Part shown: positions 16,520-23,971 of the stretch, in pieces
How positions within the stretch are numbered: the stretch's first letter is position 1
Layout of the letters: the number at the start of each line of letters is the position of its first letter
Assembly (NCBI RefSeq): GCF_024748615.1
Contig: NZ_CP087168.1
Location: forward strand, 3,782,001-3,846,000
DNA length: 64,000 bases
Direction of reading: 5' to 3'
DNA from: Pseudomonas sp. B21-048
GTDB taxonomy: Bacteria > Pseudomonadota > Gammaproteobacteria > Pseudomonadales > Pseudomonadaceae
Program-made: the position numbers and the translations under genes
The notes under the pieces: model-generated
Database searches by the model: none
Told to the model about the DNA's origin: nothing
The model's input: only the letters and a program-made list of their open reading frames with translations

Positions 16520-17239
16520 TCATTCGTCGGCAATCATGCCGATACTTCGAAGGAGCAGCCGCCCGAGCGGGCTCGCTTGACGGTGGCTCACATCGGGTTT
16601 TCCAGTGAACTTGTCATATTCCGGCGTTCCATCACGTTTCTTCCTGATGTGTTCGCTAACAAGCCCAAGTCGAACGAGGTGGTCCTTGTAGCTCTTCTGA
16701 AGCGCATGGTCATCGAGTTCTTCTTGGCTTGAGCCGATGGTCACCACTTTAGACCTAAACACTCCAGCGTGAAGCTCGCGAAACTCCTTATCGCCCTCGA
16801 TGGTGGGCTCGTGGAAGAAGCGAAGCCAGAGAACCTCAACGTCACTGAGTTCGCCAAAGAGACGCATCAGGTACTTTGACTCAGCATGTTCTACGGCGTT
16901 CGAGCTAAGACTACTTGCCACTAGGGACGCCAGATACCGACGACGCGCCTCACTGGTGGCGCGTGAAGCTTGCCGCAAAGATTCCTCAAGCAGGTCGGTA
17001 AACTCCTCGTCATCAAGCTCCGAGCGAACCTGCGCCTCTTCCAACTGTTCGATCCTTGCTTGTAGCTTGAATACGAAGTCTGCTATGCGATCAACTCTTT
17101 GATTCGGAATAATTGAACCGGCGACTTCCGCAAGAAGCGAACCAGCAAAGGGCACGACGCCAAGAGCTGCCTTCGCACCCGATGCGACATAGTCGATTGC
17201 CTGTGTCTTGATCTCATTTGGTAGTTTGCCTCCTGACAT
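16520..17239 (-). CDS. Accessory hypothetical protein with glycine-rich hydrophobic N-terminus
   Basis: A 239-residue protein I cannot name. Residues about 20-45 (GAKAALGVVPFAGSLLAEVAGSIIP) form a Gly/Ala-rich hydrophobic stretch suited to membrane association. A coiled-coil-like acidic segment follows (FKLQARIEQLEEAQVRSELDDEEFTDLLEESLRQ), then YLASLVASSLSS and LFGELSDVEVLWLRFF. The C-terminus (LVRLGLV ... SPLGRLLLRSIGM) looks like a winged-helix wing and helix. The layout loosely resembles Abi-alpha/DUF4393 proteins linked with abortive infection, but I could not confirm that. GAGGAG lies 6 bases before the ATG, and a -10-like TATAGA is seen in the 71-bp gap upstream, so it is probably expressed alone. 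It sits exactly where the GGDEF part of the neighbouring gene should be. Confidence 0.7.
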   Translation of the reverse strand: MSGGKLPNEIKTQAIDYVASGAKAALGVVPFAGSLLAEVAGSIIPNQRVDRIADFVFKLQARIEQLEEAQVRSELDDEEFTDLLEESLRQASRATSEARRRYLASLVASSLSSNAVEHAESKYLMRLFGELSDVEVLWLRFFHEPTIEGDKEFRELHAGVFRSKVVTIGSSQEELDDHALQKSYKDHLVRLGLVSEHIRKKRDGTPEYDKFTGKPDVSHRQASPLGRLLLRSIGMIADE

Positions 17240-17310
17240 CGTTACTCCTCGTGCTGCATCTATAAAGTAGGCGACCTCTCTCCAACGCTTGCTTATCGAA
17301 GGACATCGAA

Positions 17311-17718
17311 CTACTGATCAGTATCGCCGCTCGCCAACTCTTTCAACTTGATCTCAGCCAACGGATGCCCGGCCTTCAAAGCGATACGCCAAAACCGCGC
17401 CGCTTCCACCGGATCCGGTGCCTTGCTCGGCGTTCCCGCCAGGCTGATCACACCAACCTGATACGCTGCCTTGCCATCCCCCGCCAACGCGGCCAGGCGC
17501 AGTAATCGCACCCCCTCCTCGCGAGCCCCAAGACCGACGCCGCGAAAGGTCAGAATGTGGCCGTAGAAGCTCTGGGCGCCGACATCGCCCAGGTTCGCCA
17601 TACGCGCGAACTGGCCCTCGAGCCAACTCCAGCCTCGCGGCTGACGCACAAACCACGACCAGTGGAACAACCGGCGGGCCAGCCAGTAACTGGCCCGCGC
17701 CTTGAGTCGTAAAAACAC
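17311..17718 (-). CDS. Sel1/TPR-like repeat protein
   Basis: A 135-residue protein with Sel1-like helical repeats: FARMANLGDVGAQSFYGHIL, GVRLLRLAALAGDGKAAYQVG, and AARFWRIALKAGHPLAEIKL, each with the A/G pattern of SLR units. The N-terminus is aromatic and basic (ARASYWLARRLFHWSWFVRQ) and may lie on a membrane. Its ATG (17718) immediately abuts the stop of the upstream gene (17719). It is the third gene of a leftward operon with the XRE protein and the 123-residue protein, in the order known from PA3259-PA3260. Function unknown; such repeats mediate protein contacts. Confidence 0.75.
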   Translation of the reverse strand: MFLRLKARASYWLARRLFHWSWFVRQPRGWSWLEGQFARMANLGDVGAQSFYGHILTFRGVGLGAREEGVRLLRLAALAGDGKAAYQVGVISLAGTPSKAPDPVEAARFWRIALKAGHPLAEIKLKELASGDTDQ

Positions 17719-18090
17719 TCAGGCTTCCGCCGACTCGGGGTACTCGTATTCGAACACCCGCACCACTTCCGAGGCATGCCAGGACGCGGCAGCCACGCCA
17801 TCGGATGGTCCGGAGAAGCGCCCGAGGCGCTCGACACATTCGAAAAAACCGGTGCGCGGCAAGCGGCTGGCGCCCTGACTGATCACCAGCGAGCTGCGCA
17901 ACGGCTGCTCGGCTCTGGCATCCAGCGCGGCCAGGTGCTCAAGGGCTGCGGTCAAGGTTTGCATGGCCGGCGTGGGTAGCTGCAAACGCTCCAGCAACGC
18001 CCGATAAGTCAAAAGATGGCGCTGACGACGCGCCTGATCCAGCTCCCCCAGCAATCCATCCCAATGTTGACGACTGATGCGTACGCTCAC
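17719..18090 (-). CDS. Conserved hypothetical protein of the XRE operon
   Basis: A 123-residue soluble protein without recognisable catalytic motifs. The N-terminal half is helical and basic (QHWDGLLGELDQARRQRHLLTYRALLERLQLP), the middle carries LRSSLVISQGASRLPRTGFFECVERLGRFSG, and the end is acidic (VFEYEYPESAEA). It overlaps the upstream HTH gene by 4 bp (ATGA) and abuts the Sel1 gene. Tight coupling suggests that the three products work together; a toxin-antitoxin-like relationship with the HTH protein is possible but nothing in this sequence marks a toxin. Confidence 0.7.
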   Translation of the reverse strand: MSVRISRQHWDGLLGELDQARRQRHLLTYRALLERLQLPTPAMQTLTAALEHLAALDARAEQPLRSSLVISQGASRLPRTGFFECVERLGRFSGPSDGVAAASWHASEVVRVFEYEYPESAEA

Positions 18091-18428
18091 GATTCATCCC
18101 TCCATCCCGGCACCGTCAATTCCCAGGCGAGGCTGCGGCGAATAGCAGCGTCGGGTTGACGCTCACCGCTTTCGATCAAGGCGAGATATGACGGGCTGAT
18201 GCCTACCGTGCGGGCCAGCGCCTCAATGGCGATGCCCTTCCCTTCGCGCAAATTGCGTAGTTGATCCAGACCCGGAAGAATCTGGTCTGGTACCGCCGCG
18301 GGAGGCACTGTGGCGTCGCGCGGTGGTTGTTGCTTGATGCCTGCTGCTTTCAGTAGAGCCTGATACTGAGCCCATGGCAGAACCGCATATTCGGGTTCGC
18401 CTTCGCGTGTAATTATCTGAATATCCAT
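18087..18428 (-). CDS. XRE-family HTH protein with Phd-like N-terminus
   Basis: A 113-residue protein. Residues 1-30 (MDIQIITREGEPEYAVLPWA then QYQALLKAAG) resemble the antitoxin-type beta-alpha segment found in Phd and HTH antitoxin proteins. A linker with PPRDATVPPAAVPD leads to an XRE helix-turn-helix (LRNLREGKGIAIEALARTVG then ISPSYLALIESGERQPD). ATG 18428 was chosen over an upstream start at 18452 because MDIQIITREGE is the coherent domain start. It is the first gene of a three-gene operon with start-stop overlaps and probably regulates it. Confidence 0.78.
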   Translation of the reverse strand: MDIQIITREGEPEYAVLPWAQYQALLKAAGIKQQPPRDATVPPAAVPDQILPGLDQLRNLREGKGIAIEALARTVGISPSYLALIESGERQPDAAIRRSLAWELTVPGWRDES

Positions 18429-18539
18429 GACTACCCCGTAGGACAACGACACTTAGCGAGTCGGCGCTTTTCCCTAGAAGTGTAATCCTAACAGCGGCCA
18501 AGGTCGCGGGGGTATGAATATGGATGATCCTGAATCGGT

Positions 18540-18995
18540 TCAGGTTTTTTTTGGGCCCTGAAGCTGCAGTTGTTCCGGGGTATCAGGCAAGCGTTCAACC
18601 ACCGCGAGTTTTTCCGGCAACTGACGCTTGCGCCAGGCACGGAAGGCGTTGAGTTCGTCATCGAGGACTTTCATCAACCAGGCCAGCACGGCAATGTCGT
18701 CGAGCATGCCGAATACCGGGATGAAATCCGGGATGGCATCCACCGGGCTCAGGAAATACATCAGGCCGGCCACTACCGAAACCAGTGCTTTCGGGCTGAT
18801 GGCCCGGTATTCGCCACGCCAGTAAGCGAGGCAGAGTGCCTGCAACAGGCGCAGATCGTCTTTCAGCTTGCCCAGACGATTGCCTTGGCTGGCACCTTTG
18901 CTGGCAACAGCAAACAGTAGGGTTGGCAAACGACCACGGGCGAGCAGGCGTCCGGCCAGAGGCAGGAAACGAGCGAAATTCCAGGGCATTTTCAT
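18540..18995 (-). CDS. YkvA-family (DUF1232) membrane protein
   Basis: A 151-residue protein of the YkvA/DUF1232 family, defined by the block AISPKALVSVVAGLMYFLSP followed by VDAIPDFIPVFGMLDDIAVLAWLMK (about residues 65-110), where YxxSPxDxIPD is diagnostic. Two short hydrophobic helices surround that motif. The N-terminus is basic (FLPLAGRLLARGRLP), the C-terminus Lys-rich. The family is widespread and its function is not established. The start at 18995 has GGAGG nearby (complement of 19003-19007). It lies alone between the XRE operon and the FKBP gene, as PA3261 does. Confidence 0.82.
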   Translation of the reverse strand: MKMPWNFARFLPLAGRLLARGRLPTLLFAVASKGASQGNRLGKLKDDLRLLQALCLAYWRGEYRAISPKALVSVVAGLMYFLSPVDAIPDFIPVFGMLDDIAVLAWLMKVLDDELNAFRAWRKRQLPEKLAVVERLPDTPEQLQLQGPKKT

Positions 18996-19139
18996 TTATT
19001 CCTCCCACTGAAATGTTATCCACACAAATTGTGGATAACCTTGTGAACAGAGCTGCATTTCACCGCTGAAAGCCCCGTTTCATAAGGGCCTGACTCAGAT
19101 CGGGCGTTTTTTACTCACATAAAAAAACCCAAGATTTCA

Positions 19140-19168
19140 TTGACTTGGCGCTTCCGCCCGGCTAGCTC
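19140..19168 (+). promoter_or_regulatory. Weak candidate rightward promoter in the ykvA-fkpA gap
   Basis: TTGACT (19140-19145), 17 bp, then TAGCTC (19163-19168). The -35 is good and the -10 poor. It is mentioned because an isolated rightward terminator lies 75 bp downstream. Confidence 0.3.
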
Positions 19169-19242
19169 TGATGCCCTCACTGGCTATGACTTCAGCGCAC
19201 CGCGTCCGTTCGCTTTGTTTACCTCCACTGAACGCCAGATGC

Positions 19243-19276
19243 AACAACGCCCCGCATAAGCGAGGCGTTGTTTTTT
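19243..19276 (+). terminator. Rightward intrinsic terminator without an upstream gene
   Basis: Stem AACAACGCC (19243-19251) pairs with GGCGTTGTT (19264-19272), and T continues to 19276. The U-tract is on the + strand, while the neighbouring fkpA-like gene reads leftward. It could still serve that gene weakly, or end a small RNA. Confidence 0.6.
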
Positions 19277-19290
19277 CGAGCAGACGCGGA

Positions 19291-20004
19291 TTACTTGGTG
19301 GCGTCTTGTTTTGCTGGATCCTTGATGGCCAGCAGCTCCAGGTCGAATACCAGCACCGAGTTGGCTGGAATCGCCGGGCTTGGGCTTTGGGCGCCATAAG
19401 CCAGTTCGCTAGGGATGTACAGTTTGTACTTCTCGCCAACGTGCATCAGTTGCAGGCCTTCGACCCAACCCGGAATCACACCGCTGACCGGCAGATCGAT
19501 CGGGCTGCCGCGCTCGACGGAACTGTCGAAAACGGTGCCATTGGTCAGTTTACCGGTGTAGTGAACAGTCACTACGTCGGTCGGTTTGGGCTGTGCGCCA
19601 TCGGCTTTCTTGACCACTTCGTATTGCAGGCCGGAAGCCGTGGTAACGACACCCGCTTTCTTGCCGTTTTCTTCAAGGAACTTCTTGCCGGCGGCTGCCG
19701 ACTCTTCGCTCATCTTGGCCAAACGCTCTTCAGCACGCTTTTGCAGCGCCGCGAAGGCTTCAACCAGTTCTTCATCCTTCAGCTTCTGTTCTTTCTTGCC
19801 AACGGCATCTTCGATGCCTTGGGCCACCGCTTTGGAATCCAGGTCATCCATGCCTTCCTGAGCCAGGCTTTTGCCCATGTTCAGGCCAATGCCGTAGGAA
19901 GCTTTTTGCGCCGGGGTTTTCAGCTCTACGCTGGTCTGCGAATCACAACCCGCAAGTACCAGGCCAACCAGGGCCACCGCCGCCGCCAACCGATGCTGTT
20001 TCAT
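19291..20004 (-). CDS. fkpA: FKBP-type peptidyl-prolyl isomerase lipoprotein
   Basis: A 237-residue periplasmic folding catalyst. The signal ends in the lipobox LAGC with Cys20 as lipidation site, so it is anchored to a membrane. The N-terminal helical dimerisation domain (about 30-110: ASYGIGLNMGKSLAQ, AAGKKFLEENGKKAGV) precedes the FKBP domain (about 125-225) with VTVHYTGKLTNGTVFDSS, IPGWVEGLQLMHVGEKYKLY and the closing strand SVLVFDLELLAI. This is the Mip/FkpA architecture. The symbol reflects the family; the orthologue known to me is PA3262. It is monocistronic, with its promoter in the 250-bp gap to the divergent cytochrome gene. Confidence 0.9.
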   Translation of the reverse strand: MKQHRLAAAVALVGLVLAGCDSQTSVELKTPAQKASYGIGLNMGKSLAQEGMDDLDSKAVAQGIEDAVGKKEQKLKDEELVEAFAALQKRAEERLAKMSEESAAAGKKFLEENGKKAGVVTTASGLQYEVVKKADGAQPKPTDVVTVHYTGKLTNGTVFDSSVERGSPIDLPVSGVIPGWVEGLQLMHVGEKYKLYIPSELAYGAQSPSPAIPANSVLVFDLELLAIKDPAKQDATK

Positions 20005-20255
20005 GCTATTTCCTTGTTCATGCGCCTAAAGGGCAATCGAGTAAAGCCGCGAGCTTATCAGGCGGCCACGACCAATGGCTACCGGCATGAGAGCAGGAAA
20101 CCTCCGATAAGTTCAGGTGTTTAAACGCATTTCAGCAATAGAGGGATGAAGCTTCTGTCATCTGGTGCTTACAGAACCGGATGCTTGTTCCCACAGCCTC
20201 TGGGGTAATGGCCTCTTGCCGCACCTCGTCAGCTGAGGCATAAGGGAGCCACACA

Positions 20256-22106
20256 TTGACAAGGATGTTTATCTTGCGCCTCATATTCCGCTTGCTGATT
20301 CTGATCGCCGTATTACTGGGGCTGGGCCTCACGGTGGTGCTGTATTACGTCGCCAACCCTAAATTGCCGTCCTGGTCACCGGCGCAACAGGTGAATTACC
20401 TGGAGCAATGGAGCGCCGCTGACCGCCAGGCTTACTACTTCACGCCTCAGGGCACCCAGGTCAAAGGCTTGCGCTATGACTGGTTCAATGCTCTCGAACT
20501 GCCCTTTTCGCAAAAAAGATTCGCTGCTCCTGAATACCTCGCGCGTTTTGGTTTTCTGATCGATCCGAGCCAGAAAGCCACGCCGAACAACCCTGGTAAC
20601 CTGCCCGTCGGTTTTGCCCGCCATCAAAACCCCGGCAGCCAGGACGAGTTTCTCGACATCACCTGCGCCGCCTGCCACACCGGCGAATTGCGCTTCAATG
20701 GCCAGGCCGTACGCATCGACGGCGGCTCGGCCCAGCATGTGTTGCCGTCCAGTGTTCCTACCTTGCGCGGCGGCAGTTTCGGCCAGGCACTGGTGGCCAG
20801 TCTCGCCTCGACTTACTACAACCCCTGGAAATTCGAACGTTTCGCACGCAACGTTCTGGGTCAGGACTACGACGCGCGGCATCAACAGCTACGCCAGGAT
20901 TTTAAAGTCTCACTCGATACCTTCTTGAAAGTGGCCTGGAACGACACCCATCGCGGCCTCTACCCCACCGAAGAAGGCCCCGGCCGTACCGATGCTTTCG
21001 GGCGCATTGCCAATGCCAGCTTCGGCGATGCAATTTCACCCGCCAACTATCGCGTGGCCAACGCGCCAGTGGACTACCCGCAACTGTGGGACATGTGGAC
21101 CTTCGACTGGGTGCAATGGAACGGTTCGGCGCAGCAACCGATGGCCCGCAATATCGGTGAAGCACTGGGTGTGGGCGCCACGCTGAATTTCTTCGACAGC
21201 AGCGGGCAGCCGCTCAAGGGCGACGACCGCTACCCGTCCAGCGTCCGGGTGCGCGATCTGCACCGGATCGAGCAAACCCTGCAACGACTCAAACCGCCCG
21301 CCTGGCCAGAAGCCCTGTTGGGCAACATCGACAAGCCACTGGCCGCAAAAGGCCGCGAACTGTTTGCTGAAAACTGCGCCGGGTGCCACGTACCTCGCGT
21401 CACCCAAAGCGACGGCAGGCCGGTGCATCATCTGAAATTGCTGCCTGTGGAGGTGATTGGCACAGACCCCGGCGCCGCCAATAACATTGCCGATCATCGC
21501 TTCGATCTGACGGCCTTGCAATGGGATCCGGCAGAACTTGCGCAACTGGACGTACAACTGCATCCAAAACCCACAGAACCCTTGGATATGAGCCAGTTGT
21601 CAGTGGCCAAGGGACTGGCTTACGTCACTGCTTTTGTGAGCAACCAAGCCTACCGCGAGGCCAATGTGACACCCGCAGAGCGCCCGAACCTGGACGGATT
21701 CGGCCTGCCGATCGGCGTACAGGAATTGCGCAGCTACAAGGCCCGACCATTGGCGGGCGTCTGGGCCACGCCGCCGTTTTTGCACAACGGTTCGGTGCCA
21801 AGCATTTATCAATTGCTCTCGCCTCAGGATGAACGCGCGACCACGTTCTACAAGGGCACCTTCGAGTACGACCCCAAACATCTGGGTTATCGCACCGAAG
21901 CCTTCACCAACGGTTTTGTGTTCGACACGCGCGTTACTGGCAACCACAACAGCGGTCACGAGTTCCGCGCAGGCGAGCGCGGGAACGGCGTCATTGGTCG
22001 TCTGCTGCAGCCGGAGGAACGTTGGGCGCTGCTGGAATACCTGAAAGTGTTGGGCGGCCCGATGGAGTCGCAATTGCCAGACCGCCGCTTAAGTCAAAAG
22101 GATTGA
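20256..22106 (+). CDS. RoxA/MauG-like dihaem cytochrome c, membrane anchored
   Basis: A 616-residue protein anchored by one N-terminal helix (about residues 5-34) with the bulk in the periplasm. Two haem c sites are present: CAACH at 137-141 and CAGCH at 374-378. The C-terminal part carries LAGVWATPPFLHNGSVPSIY, typical of the dihaem peroxidase/MauG/RoxA superfamily, where haem ligands and the closing loop lie. The large size and spacing resemble rubber-oxygenase RoxA-like enzymes more than small cytochrome c peroxidases. TTG 20256 has GGGAG seven bases upstream, so it was chosen; ATG 20265 is the alternative. It is followed after 3 bp by a catalase-family gene, so the two are co-transcribed. 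Substrate unknown. Confidence 0.82.
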   Translation: MTRMFILRLIFRLLILIAVLLGLGLTVVLYYVANPKLPSWSPAQQVNYLEQWSAADRQAYYFTPQGTQVKGLRYDWFNALELPFSQKRFAAPEYLARFGFLIDPSQKATPNNPGNLPVGFARHQNPGSQDEFLDITCAACHTGELRFNGQAVRIDGGSAQHVLPSSVPTLRGGSFGQALVASLASTYYNPWKFERFARNVLGQDYDARHQQLRQDFKVSLDTFLKVAWNDTHRGLYPTEEGPGRTDAFGRIANASFGDAISPANYRVANAPVDYPQLWDMWTFDWVQWNGSAQQPMARNIGEALGVGATLNFFDSSGQPLKGDDRYPSSVRVRDLHRIEQTLQRLKPPAWPEALLGNIDKPLAAKGRELFAENCAGCHVPRVTQSDGRPVHHLKLLPVEVIGTDPGAANNIADHRFDLTALQWDPAELAQLDVQLHPKPTEPLDMSQLSVAKGLAYVTAFVSNQAYREANVTPAERPNLDGFGLPIGVQELRSYKARPLAGVWATPPFLHNGSVPSIYQLLSPQDERATTFYKGTFEYDPKHLGYRTEAFTNGFVFDTRVTGNHNSGHEFRAGERGNGVIGRLLQPEERWALLEYLKVLGGPMESQLPDRRLSQKD

Positions 22107-22109
22107 CCC

Positions 22110-23246
22110 ATGCTGATTACTCTCTGGTTGCGCCTTGGCGTTTTCCTCGGCAAAACCCTGCTGTGGTTGCTGGGTCTGAGCCTGCTCGGCTGGGCGCTGA
22201 TCATGGCCTGGTCCGCCTGGCAGCATCGCGGCCCGGTATCGGCTGAAGAACTGATTCCGGACGGCGAGGCGTCAATGACTCAGGACATCATTCAGACGGC
22301 CGTGCGTATCGTCGATCAACACCGTGAAAGTACTCGCTACCTGCGCGATGCCCATGCCAAGGCCCATGGTTGCGTGAAGGCCGAGGTTCAGGTGCTGCCG
22401 GATCTGGCGGCACAGTTACGTCAAGGCGTCTTCAGCGAACCCGGCAAAACCTGGCAAGCAACGATACGGCTGTCCAATGGCAATGCGTATCCGCAGTTCG
22501 ACAGCATCCGCGATGCCCGAGGCATGGCGATCAAACTATTCGATGTGCCTGGTAAACAGTTGCTGAGCGACCGGCAAGGGCGCAGCGAACAGGATTTCGT
22601 GATGTTCAACCATCCGAACTTCTTTGTCAGCGATGTCGCCGAGTATCGTCAGAATGTGGCCGCTCAGGCTGATGGCAAAAAGGTGATGGCGTTCTTCCCG
22701 GGCTGGGATCCGCGCACCTGGCAGGTTCGCCATCTGTTTATCGCGCTGGCGACGCTCTCCCCTGCCCCGGCAAGCCCGACGCAGACCACTTACTTTTCGG
22801 TTTCGCCGTACAAGTTTGGTGAAGCCAATGCCAAATTCCGGGTGATGCCGGATCCTGATAGCTGCCCGGTCTACACGCTGCCCACGCAAAATCAAAACCT
22901 GCCGAATTTCCTGCGCAGTGCGCTGAACCAGCAGTTATCGACTGATCGGGTACCGGCGTGTTTCGTCTTACAGATCCAGCGTCAGGATGCGGGCAAGTAC
23001 ATGCCGATCGAAGACACCAGTATCGAGTGGAGCGAAAGCGACGCGCCCTTCGAAACCGTGGCCAAAATCAAACTGCCTGCCCAGGATTTCGACACCCCGG
23101 CGCTGAACCTGCAATGCGACAACCAGTCGTTCAACCCATGGTTCGGCCTTGAAGCCCATAGGCCGATTGGCGGGATCAACCGGTTGCGCAAAGCGGTGTA
23201 TGAGGCCGTCAGCGGCTATCGACACAGTCGCAATGCCGAACAATAG
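22110..23246 (+). CDS. Membrane-anchored catalase-family haem protein
   Basis: A 378-residue protein with an N-terminal helix (about 10-33, LGVFLGKTLLWLLGLSLLGW) and a compact catalase-like domain. The distal haem-pocket His is in RDAHAKAHG (compare VHAKGAG of catalases), the distal Asn in FNHPNFFVSD (compare NTPxFF), and the proximal RxxxY in NRLRKAVYEA following FNPWFGLEAHRPIGGI. All haem-pocket residues are therefore retained, unlike many degraded homologues. The family includes monofunctional catalases, SrpA-like peroxidases and allene oxide synthases, so hydroperoxide handling is likely but hydrogen peroxide need not be the substrate. The 3-bp gap to the dihaem cytochrome gene ties the two functionally. 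Confidence 0.82.
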   Translation: MLITLWLRLGVFLGKTLLWLLGLSLLGWALIMAWSAWQHRGPVSAEELIPDGEASMTQDIIQTAVRIVDQHRESTRYLRDAHAKAHGCVKAEVQVLPDLAAQLRQGVFSEPGKTWQATIRLSNGNAYPQFDSIRDARGMAIKLFDVPGKQLLSDRQGRSEQDFVMFNHPNFFVSDVAEYRQNVAAQADGKKVMAFFPGWDPRTWQVRHLFIALATLSPAPASPTQTTYFSVSPYKFGEANAKFRVMPDPDSCPVYTLPTQNQNLPNFLRSALNQQLSTDRVPACFVLQIQRQDAGKYMPIEDTSIEWSESDAPFETVAKIKLPAQDFDTPALNLQCDNQSFNPWFGLEAHRPIGGINRLRKAVYEAVSGYRHSRNAEQ

Positions 23247-23258
23247 GCAAGGCAGAAA

Positions 23259-23291
23259 CGAAAAAAGCGACCCGAACAGGTCGCTTTTTCA
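23259..23291 (+). terminator. Terminator after the cytochrome/catalase operon
   Basis: AAAAAGCGACC-CGAAC-AGGTCGCTTTTT is a 10-11-bp stem with A and T tails on both sides, so it can work in both directions. Confidence 0.9.
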
Positions 23292-23325
23292 GTGGAAGGC
23301 CAGCACAAAGCCAAATCCCAGACAG

Positions 23326-23352
23326 CAAAAAGCCCGCATTAAGCGGGCTTTC
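23326..23352 (-). terminator. Terminator of the distal tRNA-Val/Asp pair
   Basis: On the leftward strand AAAGCCCGC-TTAAT-GCGGGCTTTTTG forms a stem with a U-tract about 40 bases after tRNA-Asp. Confidence 0.85.
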
Positions 23353-23391
23353 CGTGGTGCTCTGGCGTTCAGCGTTCCAGGTTACCGAATA

Positions 23392-23468
23392 TGGCGCAGC
23401 GGACGGGACTCGAACCCGCGACCCCCGGCGTGACAGGCCGGTATTCTAACCGACTGAACTACCGCTGC
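23392..23468 (-). tRNA. tRNA-Asp (GTC)
   Basis: A 77-nt cloverleaf including encoded CCA. The acceptor stem GCAGCGG pairs with CCGCTGC; the anticodon loop CTGTCAC gives GTC. It follows tRNA-Val (23488-23563) in a leftward transcript. Confidence 0.98.
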
Positions 23469-23487
23469 GCGTAGCGTTGAAAGTAAG

Positions 23488-23563
23488 TGGTGGGTGATGA
23501 CGGGATCGAACCGCCGACATTCTGCTTGTAAGGCAGACGCTCTCCCAGCTGAGCTAATCACCC
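23488..23563 (-). tRNA. tRNA-Val (TAC)
   Basis: A 76-nt tRNA with encoded CCA, acceptor GGGTGAT, and anticodon loop CTTACAA giving TAC. First tRNA of the second Val-Asp pair. Confidence 0.98.
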
Positions 23564-23684
23564 TTTACCTTCGTTGCGGGGCGCATTGTGCCACAGATTT
23601 TCATAAAGTGTTGATTTAATTGATAAAAAATCAAAAAAATCTGAAAACCGATAAAACGACACACCCTGCAGGAACTTCAGACAG

Positions 23685-23711
23685 AAAAAAACCCGCGTTA
23701 GCGGGCTTTTC
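23685..23711 (-). terminator. Terminator between the two tRNA pairs
   Basis: On the leftward strand AAGCCCGC-TAAC-GCGGGTTTTTTTC forms a stem with a U-run; it is a copy of the terminator at 23326-23352, so each Val-Asp pair carries its own. Confidence 0.85.
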
Positions 23712-23750
23712 CGTGGTGACCTGGCGTTCAGCGTTCCAGGTTACCGAATA

Positions 23751-23827
23751 TGGCGCAGCGGACGGGACTCGAACCCGCGACCCCCGGCGTGACAGGCCGG
23801 TATTCTAACCGACTGAACTACCGCTGC
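23751..23827 (-). tRNA. tRNA-Asp (GTC), second copy
   Basis: Identical in sequence to the tRNA at 23392-23468, as is about 40 bp of 3' flank, which indicates duplication. Confidence 0.98.
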
Positions 23828-23845
23828 GCGTAACACTAAAGCGAA

Positions 23846-23921
23846 TGGTGGGTGATGACGGGATCGAACCGCCGACATTCTGCTTGTAAGGCAGACGCTC
23901 TCCCAGCTGAGCTAATCACCC
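23846..23921 (-). tRNA. tRNA-Val (TAC), second copy
   Basis: Identical to the tRNA at 23488-23563. It is the promoter-proximal gene of the cluster. Confidence 0.98.
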
Positions 23922-23942
23922 TTCACTTTCGGTGTGGCGCGC

Positions 23943-23971
23943 ATTCTACGGAGCGATCCAAACTCTGGCAA
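23943..23971 (-). promoter_or_regulatory. Promoter of the tRNA-Val/Asp cluster
   Basis: On the leftward strand TTGCCA (23966-23971), 17-bp spacer, TAGAAT (23943-23948), with the tRNA 5' end about 22 bases beyond the -10. A GC-rich discriminator follows, as in stable-RNA promoters. Confidence 0.8.

Noticed and set aside
18529..18552. Rightward terminator CCTGAATCGGTTCAGG followed by T-run
   Set aside because: It overlaps the 3' end of the leftward YkvA-family gene, and no rightward gene or promoter was found to feed it; probably fortuitous.
23392..23921. tRNA cluster as phage or island attachment site
   Set aside because: No integrase, no partial tRNA 3' duplicate and core genes on both sides; full tandem copies indicate duplication.
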